A DNA stretch of 64,000 nt from Roseomonas gilardii. GTDB lineage: Bacteria > Pseudomonadota > Alphaproteobacteria > Acetobacterales > Acetobacteraceae. Location: NCBI RefSeq assembly GCF_001941945.1, contig NZ_CP015584.1, positions 62,001-126,000 on the forward strand, read 5' to 3'. Under the pieces are notes generated by a model. The model did not search any database and was not told where the DNA came from. It saw only the letters and a list, made by a program, of their open reading frames with translations. A program made the position numbers and the translations under genes. Shown piece by piece: positions 1 through 8,878 of this stretch. Position 1 is the first letter of the stretch. The number at the start of each line of letters is the position of its first letter.

Positions 1-2
1 AT

Positions 3-170
3 GCGGCCCGGGTCGGGCGGCCGGCGCTGAAGGTGCTGTTCATCACCGGCTATGCCGAGAACGCCGTGGTGGGCGATGGGCACCTGGAGCCGGGCATGCA
101 TGTCCTGACCAAGCCCTTCGCCATGGATGCCCTGGCCAACCGCATCAGGGAACTGATCGCCGCGGGATAG
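3..170 (+). CDS. Receiver-domain protein, C-terminal fragment (5' end outside window)
   Basis: An open frame runs in from the left edge and stops at 168-170. It encodes 55 residues that read as the last third of a CheY-like receiver domain. The strand-4 segment VLFITGYAENAV is followed by the conserved TKPF motif, whose lysine is the switch lysine of receiver domains, and by a closing helix ending in LIAAG. The phospho-acceptor aspartate would lie upstream of the window. The ITGYAENAV/LTKPF style is typical of receivers at the C-terminus of alphaproteobacterial hybrid histidine kinases, so this is either the tail of such a kinase or a single-domain regulator. The kinase part is not visible. 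Confidence 0.8.
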   Translation, partial: AARVGRPALKVLFITGYAENAVVGDGHLEPGMHVLTKPFAMDALANRIRELIAAG

Positions 171-603
171 GCCGCTCCCGCCACGACAACGGATAGTGGA
201 CCGGCGCTCCGGTCCGCTCCCGGCAACCGGAGTCGGTGGCGGGACCGCCCGCGCGAGGGCCTGTGCAGCCGGGCGCCGGCATCCATCCATTGGTGCGGTA
301 AGCGGCATTCCGCATCCCCCGCCGCCCCCGGGGCTTGAGGCCTGGTGCCGCATCGCGTTACGCTCCCCGGTGCCGTCATTCCAGTATGTTCCTGGCATCG
401 CGGCCGGGTGTTCCACCGGGCCATGGGCTGTCGCACCTTGCCCCAGGGGGTATGCCGTGCGGCCTTCCTGGGTTCCGTGGCAGCCGGGCAGGGCAATGGT
501 GTTCGCCCGCGCTGGCCGGGAGCGCACCGCGCGGGGGCATGATGGCGGGGCATCTGATCGTACGGCGCATGTCCGGTCCGGACGATCCAGCGAAGGGCTG
601 ATC
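171..603. other. Intergenic region upstream of the aminotransferase
   Basis: About 430 bases without a convincing gene. Open frames on both strands are arginine- and proline-rich shadows with no domain signature. Apart from the hairpin at 198-215 I see no repeat or recognisable operator. A modest purine-rich ribosome binding site (GCGAAGGG) lies just before the start at 604. Confidence 0.5.
198..215 (+). terminator. Hairpin after the receiver-domain gene
   Basis: A perfect 7-bp stem (GGACCGG/CCGGTCC) with a 4-base CGCT loop lies 28 bases after the stop codon. There is no T-tract, so it is a candidate terminator or mRNA-stabilising hairpin by position only. Confidence 0.4.
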
Positions 604-1986
604 ATGAACTACGTTCCGAAGACCAACGACATCGCCGGGCTGATCGAGGCCGACCGCGCCCATGTCTGGCACCACCTCTCCCAGCACAAGGCCTACGAGA
701 CCGTCGATCCGCAGCTGATGGTCGAGGGCCGCGGCATGCGCGTGTGGGATGCCAAGGGCAAGGAGTACCTGGACGCCACCTCCGGCGGGGTCTGGACGGT
801 CAATGTCGGCTATGGCCGTGAGTCCATCGCCGATGTGGTGCGCGACCAACTGGTGAAGCTGAACTACTTCGCCGGCGCCAAGGGCAGCGCGCCGGGCGCG
901 GCCTTCGCGAAGCGGCTGATCGAGAAGATGCCGGGCCTGAGCCGCGTCTACTACTCGAACTCCGGTTCCGAGGCGAACGAGAAGGTCTTCAAGATGGTGC
1001 GCCAGATCGCCGCGCGCCATCACGGCGGCCGGAAGTGGAAGATCCTCTACCGCGAGCGCGACTACCACGGCACCACCTTTGGCGCCCTGGCCGCCTGCGG
1101 CCAGCCACAGCGCAATGCCGATTACGGCCCCTTCCCCGAGGGCTTCGTGGAGGTGCCGCACTGCCTGGAATACCGCAGCCAGTACCCGGATGCCGAGGAT
1201 TACGGCATCGCTGCCGCCAACGCGATCGAGGAGGTCATCCTGCGCGAGGGGCCGGACACGATCGGCGCCATCTGCCTGGAACCCATCACCGCGGGCGGCG
1301 GCGTCATCACCCCGCCGGCGAGCTACTGGCCGCGCGTGCAGGAGATCTGCCGCAAGTACAACATCCTCCTGCACATCGACGAGGTGGTCTGCGGCCTGGG
1401 CCGGACGGGGGTCTGGTTCGGCTATCAGCAGTATGGCGTGCAGCCGGATTTCGTGACCATGGCGAAGGGCCTGGCCTCGGGCTACGCGGCGATCTCCTGC
1501 ACGGTGACGACCGAGGCGGTCTTCGACCTCTTCAAGGACAACGCCGCCGACCCGATGAGCTATTTCCGCGACATTTCCACCTTCGGCGGCTGCCTCGCCG
1601 GCCCTGCGGCGGCACTGGAGAACATGCGGATCATCGAGGATGAGGGCCTGCTGGAGAACACCACCAGCATGGGCCAGCGCCTGCGCGACAACCTGCTGGC
1701 CCTGATGGAACGCCATGCGGTGATCGGCGATGTGCGCGGCTGCGGCCTGTTCTACGGCGCGGAGCTGGTGGCGGACCGGAAGACAAAGGAGCCGCTGGCC
1801 GAGGCGAAGGTCCAGGCCGTGGTGGCGAAGTGCATGGAGGCCGGCGTCATCATCGGCGCCACCAACCGCTCCCTGCCGGGACTGAACAACACCCTGACCC
1901 TCAGCCCCGCCCTGATCGCGACGGAGAAGGACATCGATCGCATCACCGACGCGATCGACCAGGCGCTGACCGCCGTGGCTGCCTAG
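604..1986 (+). CDS. tpa: Taurine--pyruvate aminotransferase-like class III aminotransferase
   Basis: The 460-residue PLP enzyme begins MNYVPKTNDIAG. A longer in-frame reading from 196 is arginine-rich and has no family resemblance, so the ATG at 604 is chosen. Class III aminotransferase marks are present: NSGSEANE for cofactor phosphate binding, the LHIDEVVCGLGRTG segment with the PLP-pyridine aspartate, and the Schiff-base lysine in TMAKGLASGY. The segment YFRDISTFGGC and the C-terminal NRSLPGLNNTLTLSPALI resemble taurine-pyruvate aminotransferases, which make sulfoacetaldehyde and alanine. No sulfoacetaldehyde acetyltransferase (xsc) or taurine transporter is nearby, so another omega-amino substrate is possible. 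A strong hairpin follows the gene. Confidence 0.75.
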   Translation: MNYVPKTNDIAGLIEADRAHVWHHLSQHKAYETVDPQLMVEGRGMRVWDAKGKEYLDATSGGVWTVNVGYGRESIADVVRDQLVKLNYFAGAKGSAPGAAFAKRLIEKMPGLSRVYYSNSGSEANEKVFKMVRQIAARHHGGRKWKILYRERDYHGTTFGALAACGQPQRNADYGPFPEGFVEVPHCLEYRSQYPDAEDYGIAAANAIEEVILREGPDTIGAICLEPITAGGGVITPPASYWPRVQEICRKYNILLHIDEVVCGLGRTGVWFGYQQYGVQPDFVTMAKGLASGYAAISCTVTTEAVFDLFKDNAADPMSYFRDISTFGGCLAGPAAALENMRIIEDEGLLENTTSMGQRLRDNLLALMERHAVIGDVRGCGLFYGAELVADRKTKEPLAEAKVQAVVAKCMEAGVIIGATNRSLPGLNNTLTLSPALIATEKDIDRITDAIDQALTAVAA

Positions 1987-1993
1987 AGCGGAC

Positions 1994-2021
1994 CCCGGTC
2001 AGGCGGGATCGCCTGACCGGG
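1994..2021 (+). terminator. Perfect 12-bp stem hairpin after tpa (terminator or REP-like element)
   Basis: Twelve bases at 1994-2005 pair perfectly with 2010-2021 around a GGAT loop. Flanking GAGCG and CGCTC segments can pair further out across small bulges. There is no T-run, but position right after the stop codon and stem strength fit a terminator. The form also resembles dispersed palindromic elements of some Rhodospirillales; I see no second copy in this window. Confidence 0.65.
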
Positions 2022-2249
2022 TAAAGACGCTCAGGAAGCAGCAAGCCGGAACGGTTGAAGCGAACGGAAGCCGCTCCGGCGTTCCGTCCGCCAGGCTCGC
2101 CGCGCTGCGTGCCGCTCCCCGTGAGACCGTCGGCGCCGCGCCCCCGGCAGATGCCGGCGCCTGGCGTATCCGGTCCGGCTGCCCCGGGAACCGGTGGAAC
2201 CGGCGCCGCCAACCAGCCACCGACAAGAGAGACAAGGGAAGAGGAAACC

Positions 2250-3215
2250 ATGGTCGAAAGCAGCAAGCGGGATTCCGGGCGCCCGGCGGCCGGAAGCCGT
2301 ATCGGCGTGGTGGGCAGCAACATGGTCGATCTCGTGACCTATATCGAGCGCATGCCCGAGGCCGGGGAAACCCTGGCGGCGCCCTCCTTCTCCATGGGCC
2401 ATGGCGGCAAGGGCGCCAACCAGGCCGTGGCGGCCGCCCGGCTGGGGGCCGAGGTGATGCTTGTCAGCCGCGTCGGCGACGATCTCTTCGGCGAAGGCAC
2501 GATCCGCAACTTCCAGGAAGCGGGCATCGACGCGCGCCATGTCCGCGCCGTGCCGGGCACGCAGAGTGGCGTGGCACCGATCTTCGTCGAACCCTCCGGC
2601 GAGAACCGCATCCTGATCGTCAAGGGCGCCAACGAGCACCTGCTGCCCTCCGATGTCGAGGCAGCGGCGGCGGAACTGCGCTCCTGCGGCCTGATCCTGC
2701 TGCAGCTCGAGATCCCGCTGGAGACGGTCTACCACACCATCGCATGGGCGGCGCGGGAGGGGATCGAGGTTCTGCTGAACCCGGCGCCGGCGACGCCGGA
2801 ACTGGATGTCGGACGGGTCCTCGCCGCCACCTTCCTGGTGCCGAACCAGACCGAACTGGCCATCATGACCGGCCTGCCCACCGGTACGCGCGAAGAGGCG
2901 GAGCGGGCGGCGCGGGTGCTGGTGGAGAAGGGGGTCCGCACGGTGATCGTCACGCTCGGCGCCGAGGGGGCATTGCTGGTGACGGCGGAGGCGGTGCGGC
3001 ATGTGCCGCCCGTGACGGTCCGGCCACGCGACACCAGCGGTGCCGGCGACGCCTTCATCGGGGCCTTCGCGCAGCATTACGTCCGCTCGCATGACATCGA
3101 GGCCGCCATGGCCTGGGGCGCCGCCTATGCCGCGGATTCCATCACGCGGCCGGGCACGCAGAAGGCCTTCGCGGATGCCGAGAGGTTCGAAGCCTTCCGC
3201 GCCAGCCTGCCGTAA
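2250..3215 (+). CDS. rbsK: Ribokinase (PfkB family)
   Basis: This 321-residue sugar kinase is close to the usual ribokinase length of about 305. It should phosphorylate D-ribose at O5 using ATP in the cytosol. Visible marks are the N-terminal GVVGSNMVDLVTYIERMP, the GGKGANQAVAAARLGA substrate-binding segment, NPAPA and NQTEL in the middle, and the C-terminal PfkB signature DTSGAGDAFIGAF with the catalytic aspartate. The ATG at 2250 is chosen because a good GGGAAGAGGAAA ribosome binding site precedes it; the frame is open upstream but lacks family sequence. No ribose transporter is adjacent, so it may serve nucleoside salvage or another pentose. Confidence 0.9.
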   Translation: MVESSKRDSGRPAAGSRIGVVGSNMVDLVTYIERMPEAGETLAAPSFSMGHGGKGANQAVAAARLGAEVMLVSRVGDDLFGEGTIRNFQEAGIDARHVRAVPGTQSGVAPIFVEPSGENRILIVKGANEHLLPSDVEAAAAELRSCGLILLQLEIPLETVYHTIAWAAREGIEVLLNPAPATPELDVGRVLAATFLVPNQTELAIMTGLPTGTREEAERAARVLVEKGVRTVIVTLGAEGALLVTAEAVRHVPPVTVRPRDTSGAGDAFIGAFAQHYVRSHDIEAAMAWGAAYAADSITRPGTQKAFADAERFEAFRASLP

Positions 3216-3289
3216 CCGGCATCCGTTTCGGGCAGCGCGACCTCACCGATTGGCGTGAAGAGCCTGTCCCGGCACTGGACGGGAGGCGC

Positions 3290-4192
3290 CTAAGGCTTCG
3301 GGACCGGCTCCTGCACCAGGGCGAGGCGCATCTCGCCGATGAAGCGGCGGCCCAGCGGCGAGAGCGGCTTGCGGTTCGACCAGAAGGCCCAGGCGGTGGC
3401 AGGGATGGCCGGCTCGAAGGGACGGATCTCCAGCGTTCCGGCCGGCAGCGGCGCCGCGGAAAACGGGTCCACCACCGAAACGCCCGTGCCGGTCCCGACC
3501 AGGGCGCAGGCGGTGCTGCAGGTGCGGACCTCCGCCCGGAACAGGAAGGGCTGCCGCGCCGACTGGAAGGCATGGCGGACGGCGGCCCCCATGCGCGTAT
3601 CGGCATCCAGCGCGACCAGGCTGTGCGCGCCCAGATCCCCGGGTGTCACCACGGCAAGCCCGGCGAGCGCATGGCCCGGCGGGCAGATGGCGACCATCCG
3701 CGCTTCGGCCAGAACCTCCACCTCCAGCGTGGCCTGAGGCCCCAGGCCGAGCCCGATGCCGAGATCGGCGGCCCCGCTCTCCACGGCGCGGACGACGTCG
3801 TTCAGGTCGCGGATGTCGAAATGGATCTTCAGCTTCGGATGGCGCCGGGCGAAGCCGCCCAGCACCCGTGGCACCACGCCCTGTCCCAGGGGCGGTGTCG
3901 AGAGGATGCGCAGCCGGCTGGTCTTGGCCTCGCGCAGGTCCTGGAGGCGCTCCGTCAGCGCCGCATGCAAAGCGAGCAGGGGCTCCGCCTCCTCCTGCAC
4001 GATGCTCGCCGCTTCCAGCGGATGGAGGCGGTTGTTGACGCGCTCGAAGAGTGGAAAGCCGAGTTGCATCTCGATCTGGCGAATGGCGGTGCTGACCGCG
4101 GGCTGCGACAGGCTCAGGTGCCGTGCCGTGGCCATGGTGGTCTGGAAGCGAACCATGGCGCGGAGGATTTCGAGTTGGCGCAGCGTAAGCAT
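3290..4192 (-). CDS. LysR-family transcriptional regulator
   Basis: This 300-residue regulator starts MLTLRQLEILRAMVRF. Its N-terminal winged helix-turn-helix is clear (residues about 1-60, with LSQPAVSTAIRQIEMQLG as the recognition region), and a periplasmic-binding-like effector domain follows. It is divergent from the carbamoylase/racemase genes at 4311-5985 with 118 bases between starts. It is therefore the probable local regulator of those genes, likely responding to a hydantoin or N-carbamoyl compound. The AT-rich intergenic sequence holds an inverted repeat suited to LysR binding. Confidence 0.9.
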   Translation of the reverse strand: MLTLRQLEILRAMVRFQTTMATARHLSLSQPAVSTAIRQIEMQLGFPLFERVNNRLHPLEAASIVQEEAEPLLALHAALTERLQDLREAKTSRLRILSTPPLGQGVVPRVLGGFARRHPKLKIHFDIRDLNDVVRAVESGAADLGIGLGLGPQATLEVEVLAEARMVAICPPGHALAGLAVVTPGDLGAHSLVALDADTRMGAAVRHAFQSARQPFLFRAEVRTCSTACALVGTGTGVSVVDPFSAAPLPAGTLEIRPFEPAIPATAWAFWSNRKPLSPLGRRFIGEMRLALVQEPVPKP

Positions 4193-4218
4193 GAGGCAAA
4201 CTATAAAGGAACTCTATA

Positions 4219-4242
4219 ATTCTAGCGATTATTCCATAGAAT
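4219..4242. promoter_or_regulatory. Candidate LysR binding site / divergent promoter
   Basis: ATTCTA at 4219-4224 and TAGAAT at 4237-4242 form a perfect 6-bp inverted repeat with a 12-base spacer. It sits in an AT-rich patch (about 4200-4250) that stands out against the GC-rich surroundings, between the divergent LysR and carbamoylase genes. It contains the T-N11-A type symmetry expected of LysR operators. Confidence 0.5.
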
Positions 4243-4310
4243 CTATCCTTGCGATGCCCCGCATCGCTCCGCATGATCGGGTCAGTTCCGGCCAGATAAG
4301 GTTTCCCTGC

Positions 4311-5252
4311 ATGTCCCGCACCCTCCGCCTCGCCGCCGCCCAGATGGGACCCACCCAGCGCGCGGACAGCCGGGAGGCGGTGCTGGCCCGCCTGATCGCG
4401 CTGCTGGAACAGGCGGCGGGCCAGGGGGCGCAGCTCGTGGTCTTCCCCGAACTGGCCTTCACCACCTTCTTCCCCCGTTGGCTGCTGGAGGGGGCGGAGC
4501 TTGACCAGTACTACGAGAGCGCCATGCCCAACCCGCAGGTGCAGCCGCTCTTCGACCGCGCGAAGGCGCTCGGGGTGGGCTTCTATGTCGGCTATGCCGA
4601 GCGCACGCCGGAGGGGCAGCGCTTCAACAGCGCCATCACCACCGGGCCGGACGGGAGCATCCTGGCCAGGTATCGCAAGGTGCATCTCCCCGGCTCGGTC
4701 GAGCCACGCCCGGGCGACCGCTTCCAGCAGTTGGAGAAGCGTTACTTCGAATACGGCGACCAGGGTTTCGAGGCCTTCCGGGGTCCGAAGGCCTGGGGCA
4801 GGCCGGTGATGGGCATGCTGATCTGCAACGACCGCCGCTGGCCGGAAGCCTGGCGTGCCTATGGGCTGCAGGGCATGGAATTGATGCTGATCGGCTACAA
4901 CTCCGCCGCCTATGACCCGAATGGCGGCAGCACCGAGAACGAGGAGATCCGCACCTTCCACTCCAACCTGGCGGCGCAGGCCAATGCCTACATGAACGCG
5001 ACCTGGGCGGTGAGCGTGGCCAAGGCGGGCAACGAGGACGGTTCGGGGCTGATCGGCAGCTCGGTGATCGTCGATCCGAACGGAGTGATCGTGGCGCAGG
5101 CGAAAACCCTGGGCGACGAGGTGGTGGTGGCCGACTGCGACCTCGACGCCTGCCGCCAGGGCAAGGAGAAGATGTTCAACTTCGCCGCCCATCGCCGCCC
5201 CGAGCACTACCGCCGCATCACCGAGCAGGGCGGCGCCATCACTCCCGACTGA
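4311..5252 (+). CDS. N-carbamoyl-D-amino acid hydrolase (nitrilase superfamily)
   Basis: The 313-residue protein (ATG at 4311) matches the length of known D-carbamoylases, which hydrolyse N-carbamoyl-D-amino acids to D-amino acids, ammonia and CO2. The nitrilase catalytic triad is complete: Glu47 in FPELAF, Lys123 in YRKVHLPG and Cys172 in LICNDRRWPE. Glu47 and Cys172 fall at the same numbers as in the Agrobacterium enzyme, which supports the chosen start. There is no signal peptide. A hydantoin-racemase-like gene follows 91 bases downstream, but a hydantoinase is not in the window. A reductive pyrimidine-type beta-ureidopropionase is a less likely alternative. Confidence 0.9.
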   Translation: MSRTLRLAAAQMGPTQRADSREAVLARLIALLEQAAGQGAQLVVFPELAFTTFFPRWLLEGAELDQYYESAMPNPQVQPLFDRAKALGVGFYVGYAERTPEGQRFNSAITTGPDGSILARYRKVHLPGSVEPRPGDRFQQLEKRYFEYGDQGFEAFRGPKAWGRPVMGMLICNDRRWPEAWRAYGLQGMELMLIGYNSAAYDPNGGSTENEEIRTFHSNLAAQANAYMNATWAVSVAKAGNEDGSGLIGSSVIVDPNGVIVAQAKTLGDEVVVADCDLDACRQGKEKMFNFAAHRRPEHYRRITEQGGAITPD

Positions 5253-5343
5253 TCCGCTCGACTTACACGGGGCCGGAGGATCGCCTCGCGGCACCTGCGG
5301 CCTTTGAAGGCGAACGGCCCGTTCCGCAGGAGAGGCTCCCGGC

Positions 5344-5985
5344 ATGTCCCGTATCCTGGTGGTCAACCCGAACAGTTCCGCGAGCTGCACCGACACGATC
5401 CGGGATGCGGTGCAATCCCTGGTCCTGGCGCATGGTCCGCGGCTGGAGGTGACCGGCCTGCCGGAGGGGCCGCCAGCCATCGCGACCTGGAGCGACTGGC
5501 ACGCAGTGGCCGAGCCGCTCTGCCGTCTCGTGGAGGCGGAGCCGGCCGAGGCCTATGTCATCGCCTGCGTCTCCGACCCGGCCATCGACCTGCTCCGCAG
5601 CGTGACCCCGCGGCCGGTCCTCGGCGCGCTGCGTTCCGGCATCGCCGCCGCGGTGGCGCGGGGCGAGCGTTTCGGCATCGTCGCCTTCGTCGAGGCGAGC
5701 GTGCAGCGTCAGCGCCGCGTGTTGCAGGCCATGGGCCTGGAGGCGCGCTGCGTCGCGAGCCTGCCGCTGAACCTGCCCATGGAGGTCCTGACGGGCACGG
5801 AAGGACCCCGGCCCCGCCTGCTCGAACTCGGGCAGGCGCTGAAGGCGCGGGGGGCGGACAGCGTGATCCTCGGCTGCGCCGGCATGGCCGGGCACCGGCG
5901 CTTCCTGGAGGATGCGCTGGGCCTGCCGGTGATCGAACCCTGCCAGGCGGCCGTCGCCCAGGCCCTGCTCGCTACCCTGCCATAG
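5344..5985 (+). CDS. Aspartate/glutamate/hydantoin racemase family protein
   Basis: This 213-residue cytosolic protein starts MSRILVVNPNSSAS, after an AGGAGAGG ribosome binding site. Two cysteines that act as acid/base pair in the family are present, in IACVSDPA and LGCAGMAG. The NPNSS opening and overall length are those of hydantoin racemases, which epimerise 5-substituted hydantoins, rather than of glutamate racemases. Pairing with the D-carbamoylase upstream supports a hydantoin or D-amino acid role. It probably shares a transcript and the divergent LysR regulator with that gene. An allantoin- or maleate-type activity cannot be excluded. Confidence 0.8.
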   Translation: MSRILVVNPNSSASCTDTIRDAVQSLVLAHGPRLEVTGLPEGPPAIATWSDWHAVAEPLCRLVEAEPAEAYVIACVSDPAIDLLRSVTPRPVLGALRSGIAAAVARGERFGIVAFVEASVQRQRRVLQAMGLEARCVASLPLNLPMEVLTGTEGPRPRLLELGQALKARGADSVILGCAGMAGHRRFLEDALGLPVIEPCQAAVAQALLATLP

Positions 5986-6053
5986 CCTTGGAACGGGAAA
6001 CGGGTGCGCCGGATTCAGGAACGCCCGGACGGCGCCGGAGACTGCCGTCTCAC

Positions 6054-7928
6054 TCAGCCCCGCGCCGTCCCCGGTGGGCCCGCGCCGCCCTCCGTGCTCC
6101 CAAAAGGCCGCTTCCGGTCGCCTTGAAGCGTGCAGGCGGCGTGGATCAACGCAAGGTGGCTCAGCCCTTGCGGCGTGTTGCCGAGATGGTCGCCGGTCAG
6201 GGGGTCCACCATCTCGCTCATGATGCCGACCCCGGGGGCGACAGCATCGAGCGTGCCGGTGAAGACCGCCTCGGCCTCCGCGTCGCGGCCCAGCATGGCC
6301 AGGGCCTCGGCCATCCAGAAGGAGCACGCCAGGAAGGCTCCCTCTTCCTGTTCGGCACCCGAATAGCGGTAGAGCAGCGCGCCACGGCCGAGCTCCGCCC
6401 GGATCGCGTCCAGCGTGGAGGACAGTCGCTCCCGCCCGTCGAAGCCGAAGCGCACGGCCAGGGTCAGCGAGGCGTCCAGCCTTTCGGTGCCGGGGAAGAA
6501 GGTATAAGCGCGTCGCTTCTCGGACCAGCAATGCGCGTCGATCCATGCCGCGATCCGGTCCCGCTCACGCTGCCATCGCGGCACGCAGGTGGAGGGCAGG
6601 TGCCCGGCTTCCGCCAGCTCCACCGCTCGGGCGAGGGCCTGCCAGGCGCTGATCTTGGACATGGTGTAGTGCTGCGGCTCCTCCAGCTCCCAGATGCCGG
6701 AATCCTTCTGCCGCCAGCGATCGGCGCATTCATCCGCCAGCCCGGACAGCACGCGGGCGCTGCGCTGGTCGATGATATGGCCACCGCCGACGAAAAGCGC
6801 CGCCGTCTCGAAGATGTCGCCATAGACGCCGTGCTGATGCTGGTGCGCGGCGGCATTGCCGATCACCACGGGGCCGGAGCCGCGATAGCCCGGCAGTGCC
6901 TCGATCACCCTCGCCTCCGGCGCCTTGTCGCCGCAGAGCGTATAGAGCACCCGGGGACCGTGCTCGCCCAGCCGCTGCATCAGCCAGGTGAAGGCGGCCT
7001 TGCTTTCCGCCATGGCGCCGATGCGCAGGAAGGCATTCACCGTGTAGGCGGCATCGCGGATCCAGGCATAGCGGTAGTCGTAGTTCTTGTCGCCGCCGAT
7101 CCGTTCCGGCAGCGCGGCCGTGGCGGCCGCAGCGATGGCGCCGGAGGGTGAATAGAGCAGCAGCTTGAGAGCCAGGGCGCTGCGTCTGACCGCCTCCCGG
7201 TGCGGTCCGTCATAGCGCAGGTCCCCCGCCCAGCTGCGCCAGGCCTCGTCGCTGGTATCGATCCGCGCATCGATCTCCTCGATCGGCAGCACGCCCAGCG
7301 GCTCGTCCTCGGCGGCCAGAATGGCGACGGTCGCGCGCTCGCCTTCGGACAGCGTCACCGTAGCGGTGATGCTGCGGTCCTCCTCCTCCAGGATGCGGAT
7401 GTTCGGCGTGCAGCGCATCATCCCGAGAAGCGGCCCGACATGGAAGACGCAGCCGTTCGGATTGGGCTGGAGCCAGGGCGAGGCCGTATCGCCGCGCGTG
7501 CCGAAGATCGCCCTGATGCGGAAGCGCACCGTGCCATCGAGGCCCTCGATGCGACGGGCCAGCTCGCTCCAGGGCAGGCGCCCGGCTAGGCTGCTATTCA
7601 GGGATTCCGTCACGCGCGCACGCCCGTCCGGCGTGGCGATCAGCGTCTCCAGGATGTTGCTGTCCGGGCGGTAGCGCCGCTCGACCTCGAAGGCGCCCTC
7701 GGGGCGGATCTGGAAATAGCCACCCTGCCCGGCATCGAGGAGCCGGTCGAAGAGGGGCGGGGAGTCCATGTTCGGCACGCACCACCAGCCCACCGCCCCG
7801 TCCGGCGTGATCAGCGCCACGGAACGCCCGTCGCCCAGCGCGGCATAATCCTGGATGGGAAAGCCCGCACCCTCGGGCGGGCTTTCCGCCGGGTCGGGAA
7901 TGGTGGTTCGGAGTTTTTCTTGCGGCAT
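6054..7928 (-). CDS. Glycoside hydrolase family 15 (glucoamylase-like)
   Basis: This 624-residue protein starts MPQEKLRTTIPDP, after an AGAAAGG ribosome binding site. The N-terminal about 230 residues form the beta-sandwich typical of bacterial GH15 (PIQDYAALGDGRSVALI). The (alpha/alpha)6 barrel follows, with NYDYRYAWIRDAAYT, a GIWE segment holding the likely catalytic acid, and EEGAFLACSFWMAEALA holding the likely base. There is no signal peptide, so the substrate is intracellular, such as a maltodextrin, trehalose or isomaltose-type glucan. Proteins of this layout are often annotated as glucoamylase or trehalase, and sequence alone does not separate them. It is convergent with the racemase gene. 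Confidence 0.88.
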   Translation of the reverse strand: MPQEKLRTTIPDPAESPPEGAGFPIQDYAALGDGRSVALITPDGAVGWWCVPNMDSPPLFDRLLDAGQGGYFQIRPEGAFEVERRYRPDSNILETLIATPDGRARVTESLNSSLAGRLPWSELARRIEGLDGTVRFRIRAIFGTRGDTASPWLQPNPNGCVFHVGPLLGMMRCTPNIRILEEEDRSITATVTLSEGERATVAILAAEDEPLGVLPIEEIDARIDTSDEAWRSWAGDLRYDGPHREAVRRSALALKLLLYSPSGAIAAAATAALPERIGGDKNYDYRYAWIRDAAYTVNAFLRIGAMAESKAAFTWLMQRLGEHGPRVLYTLCGDKAPEARVIEALPGYRGSGPVVIGNAAAHQHQHGVYGDIFETAALFVGGGHIIDQRSARVLSGLADECADRWRQKDSGIWELEEPQHYTMSKISAWQALARAVELAEAGHLPSTCVPRWQRERDRIAAWIDAHCWSEKRRAYTFFPGTERLDASLTLAVRFGFDGRERLSSTLDAIRAELGRGALLYRYSGAEQEEGAFLACSFWMAEALAMLGRDAEAEAVFTGTLDAVAPGVGIMSEMVDPLTGDHLGNTPQGLSHLALIHAACTLQGDRKRPFGSTEGGAGPPGTARG

Positions 7929-8033
7929 CGCCTTTCTGTGGGGAGCAAAGCGGAAAGCGCAACCGCCGCGGCGGCCCGACCCCTGCCGGAAAGGCCCGGG
8001 ACCAGGCGCCTGGCTGCCGCTTGATGCCGCGCG

Positions 8034-8870
8034 ATGCGCCCCCAGTTGCCCTGCATGGAACCAGACCCTCCCAGCCCTCTTTCCGCCGCCTCGCCCATGG
8101 ACCGAGAGGATACAGGCGCGATCCGCCTCGTCCTGCTGCATTTCCTCGGCGGCAGCGCCCGGGAATGGCACGCGGTGACGCAACAGCTGGGGGAAGGGGT
8201 CCGGCCGCTGGCCCTCGATCTGCCGGGCTTCGGCGCGGCGGCGTCGCAGCCGGGCTACTCCGTCGCCGGGATGGCGGATCACCTCGCCGGGGTCATCGCC
8301 GCCCAGCCCCCCGCCCGGTGGGTCCTGGCAGGGCACAGCATGGGGGCCAAGCTGGCGGCGGTGCTGGCGCGGAGGGCGTTCGACGGGGAGCCCGGGCTGG
8401 AGGGATTGGCCGGTCTCGTCCTGATGGCGGGTTCGCCCCCTTCGCCGGAACCCATGGCGGAAACCCGGCGCGCCGAGATGCTCGGATGGTTCCAGGGCCC
8501 GTCAGAAGAGCGGCAGGCCCAGGCGGCCCGCTTCATCGACAGCAATGTCGTCACGCTGCCGCCCGAGTCACGCCGCCTGGCGATCGAGGACGTGCTGCGC
8601 GCCAACCCCGCCGCCTGGCGCCACTGGCTCGAATCCGGCAGCCGGGAGGATTGGGGCCGGCGCGTCGGCATCCTCTCCTGTCCGGCGCTGATCCTGGCCG
8701 GTGGCGAGGACGCGGATCTGGGTCCGGCCGCGCAGCGGCGGCTCATGGCGCCGCACTTTCCCGCATCACGGGTGGAGACCCTGTCGGGCCTCCGGCACCT
8801 CCTGCCGCTGGAAGGGCCGGAGCGGGTCGCGGCCCTGATGCGGGACTTCCTGGCCGGCTGCGTGCGATAG
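8034..8870 (+). CDS. Alpha/beta hydrolase
   Basis: This protein of up to 278 residues has the alpha/beta hydrolase fold. The oxyanion region is [12 protein letters not shown], the nucleophile elbow GHSMG, the acidic residue probably lies in GGEDADLG, and the catalytic histidine in GLRHLLPLE. The proline-rich first 20 residues make later starts at 8055 or 8097 equally possible. It is divergent from the GH15 gene (about 105 bases apart) and convergent with the aconitase gene, with only 8 bases between stops. The substrate is unknown; similar sequences include esterases and MenH-like hydrolases. Confidence 0.8.
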   Translation: MRPQLPCMEPDPPSPLSAASPMDREDTGAIRLVLLHFLGGSAREWHAVTQQLGEGVRPLALDLPGFGAAASQPGYSVAGMADHLAGVIAAQPPARWVLAGHSMGAKLAAVLARRAFDGEPGLEGLAGLVLMAGSPPSPEPMAETRRAEMLGWFQGPSEERQAQAARFIDSNVVTLPPESRRLAIEDVLRANPAAWRHWLESGSREDWGRRVGILSCPALILAGGEDADLGPAAQRRLMAPHFPASRVETLSGLRHLLPLEGPERVAALMRDFLAGCVR

Positions 8871-8878
8871 GCGCCGCG

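Noticed and set aside
3216-3289. Possible terminator between ribokinase and LysR
   Set aside because: The best pairing is four to five bases with mismatches, too weak to call.
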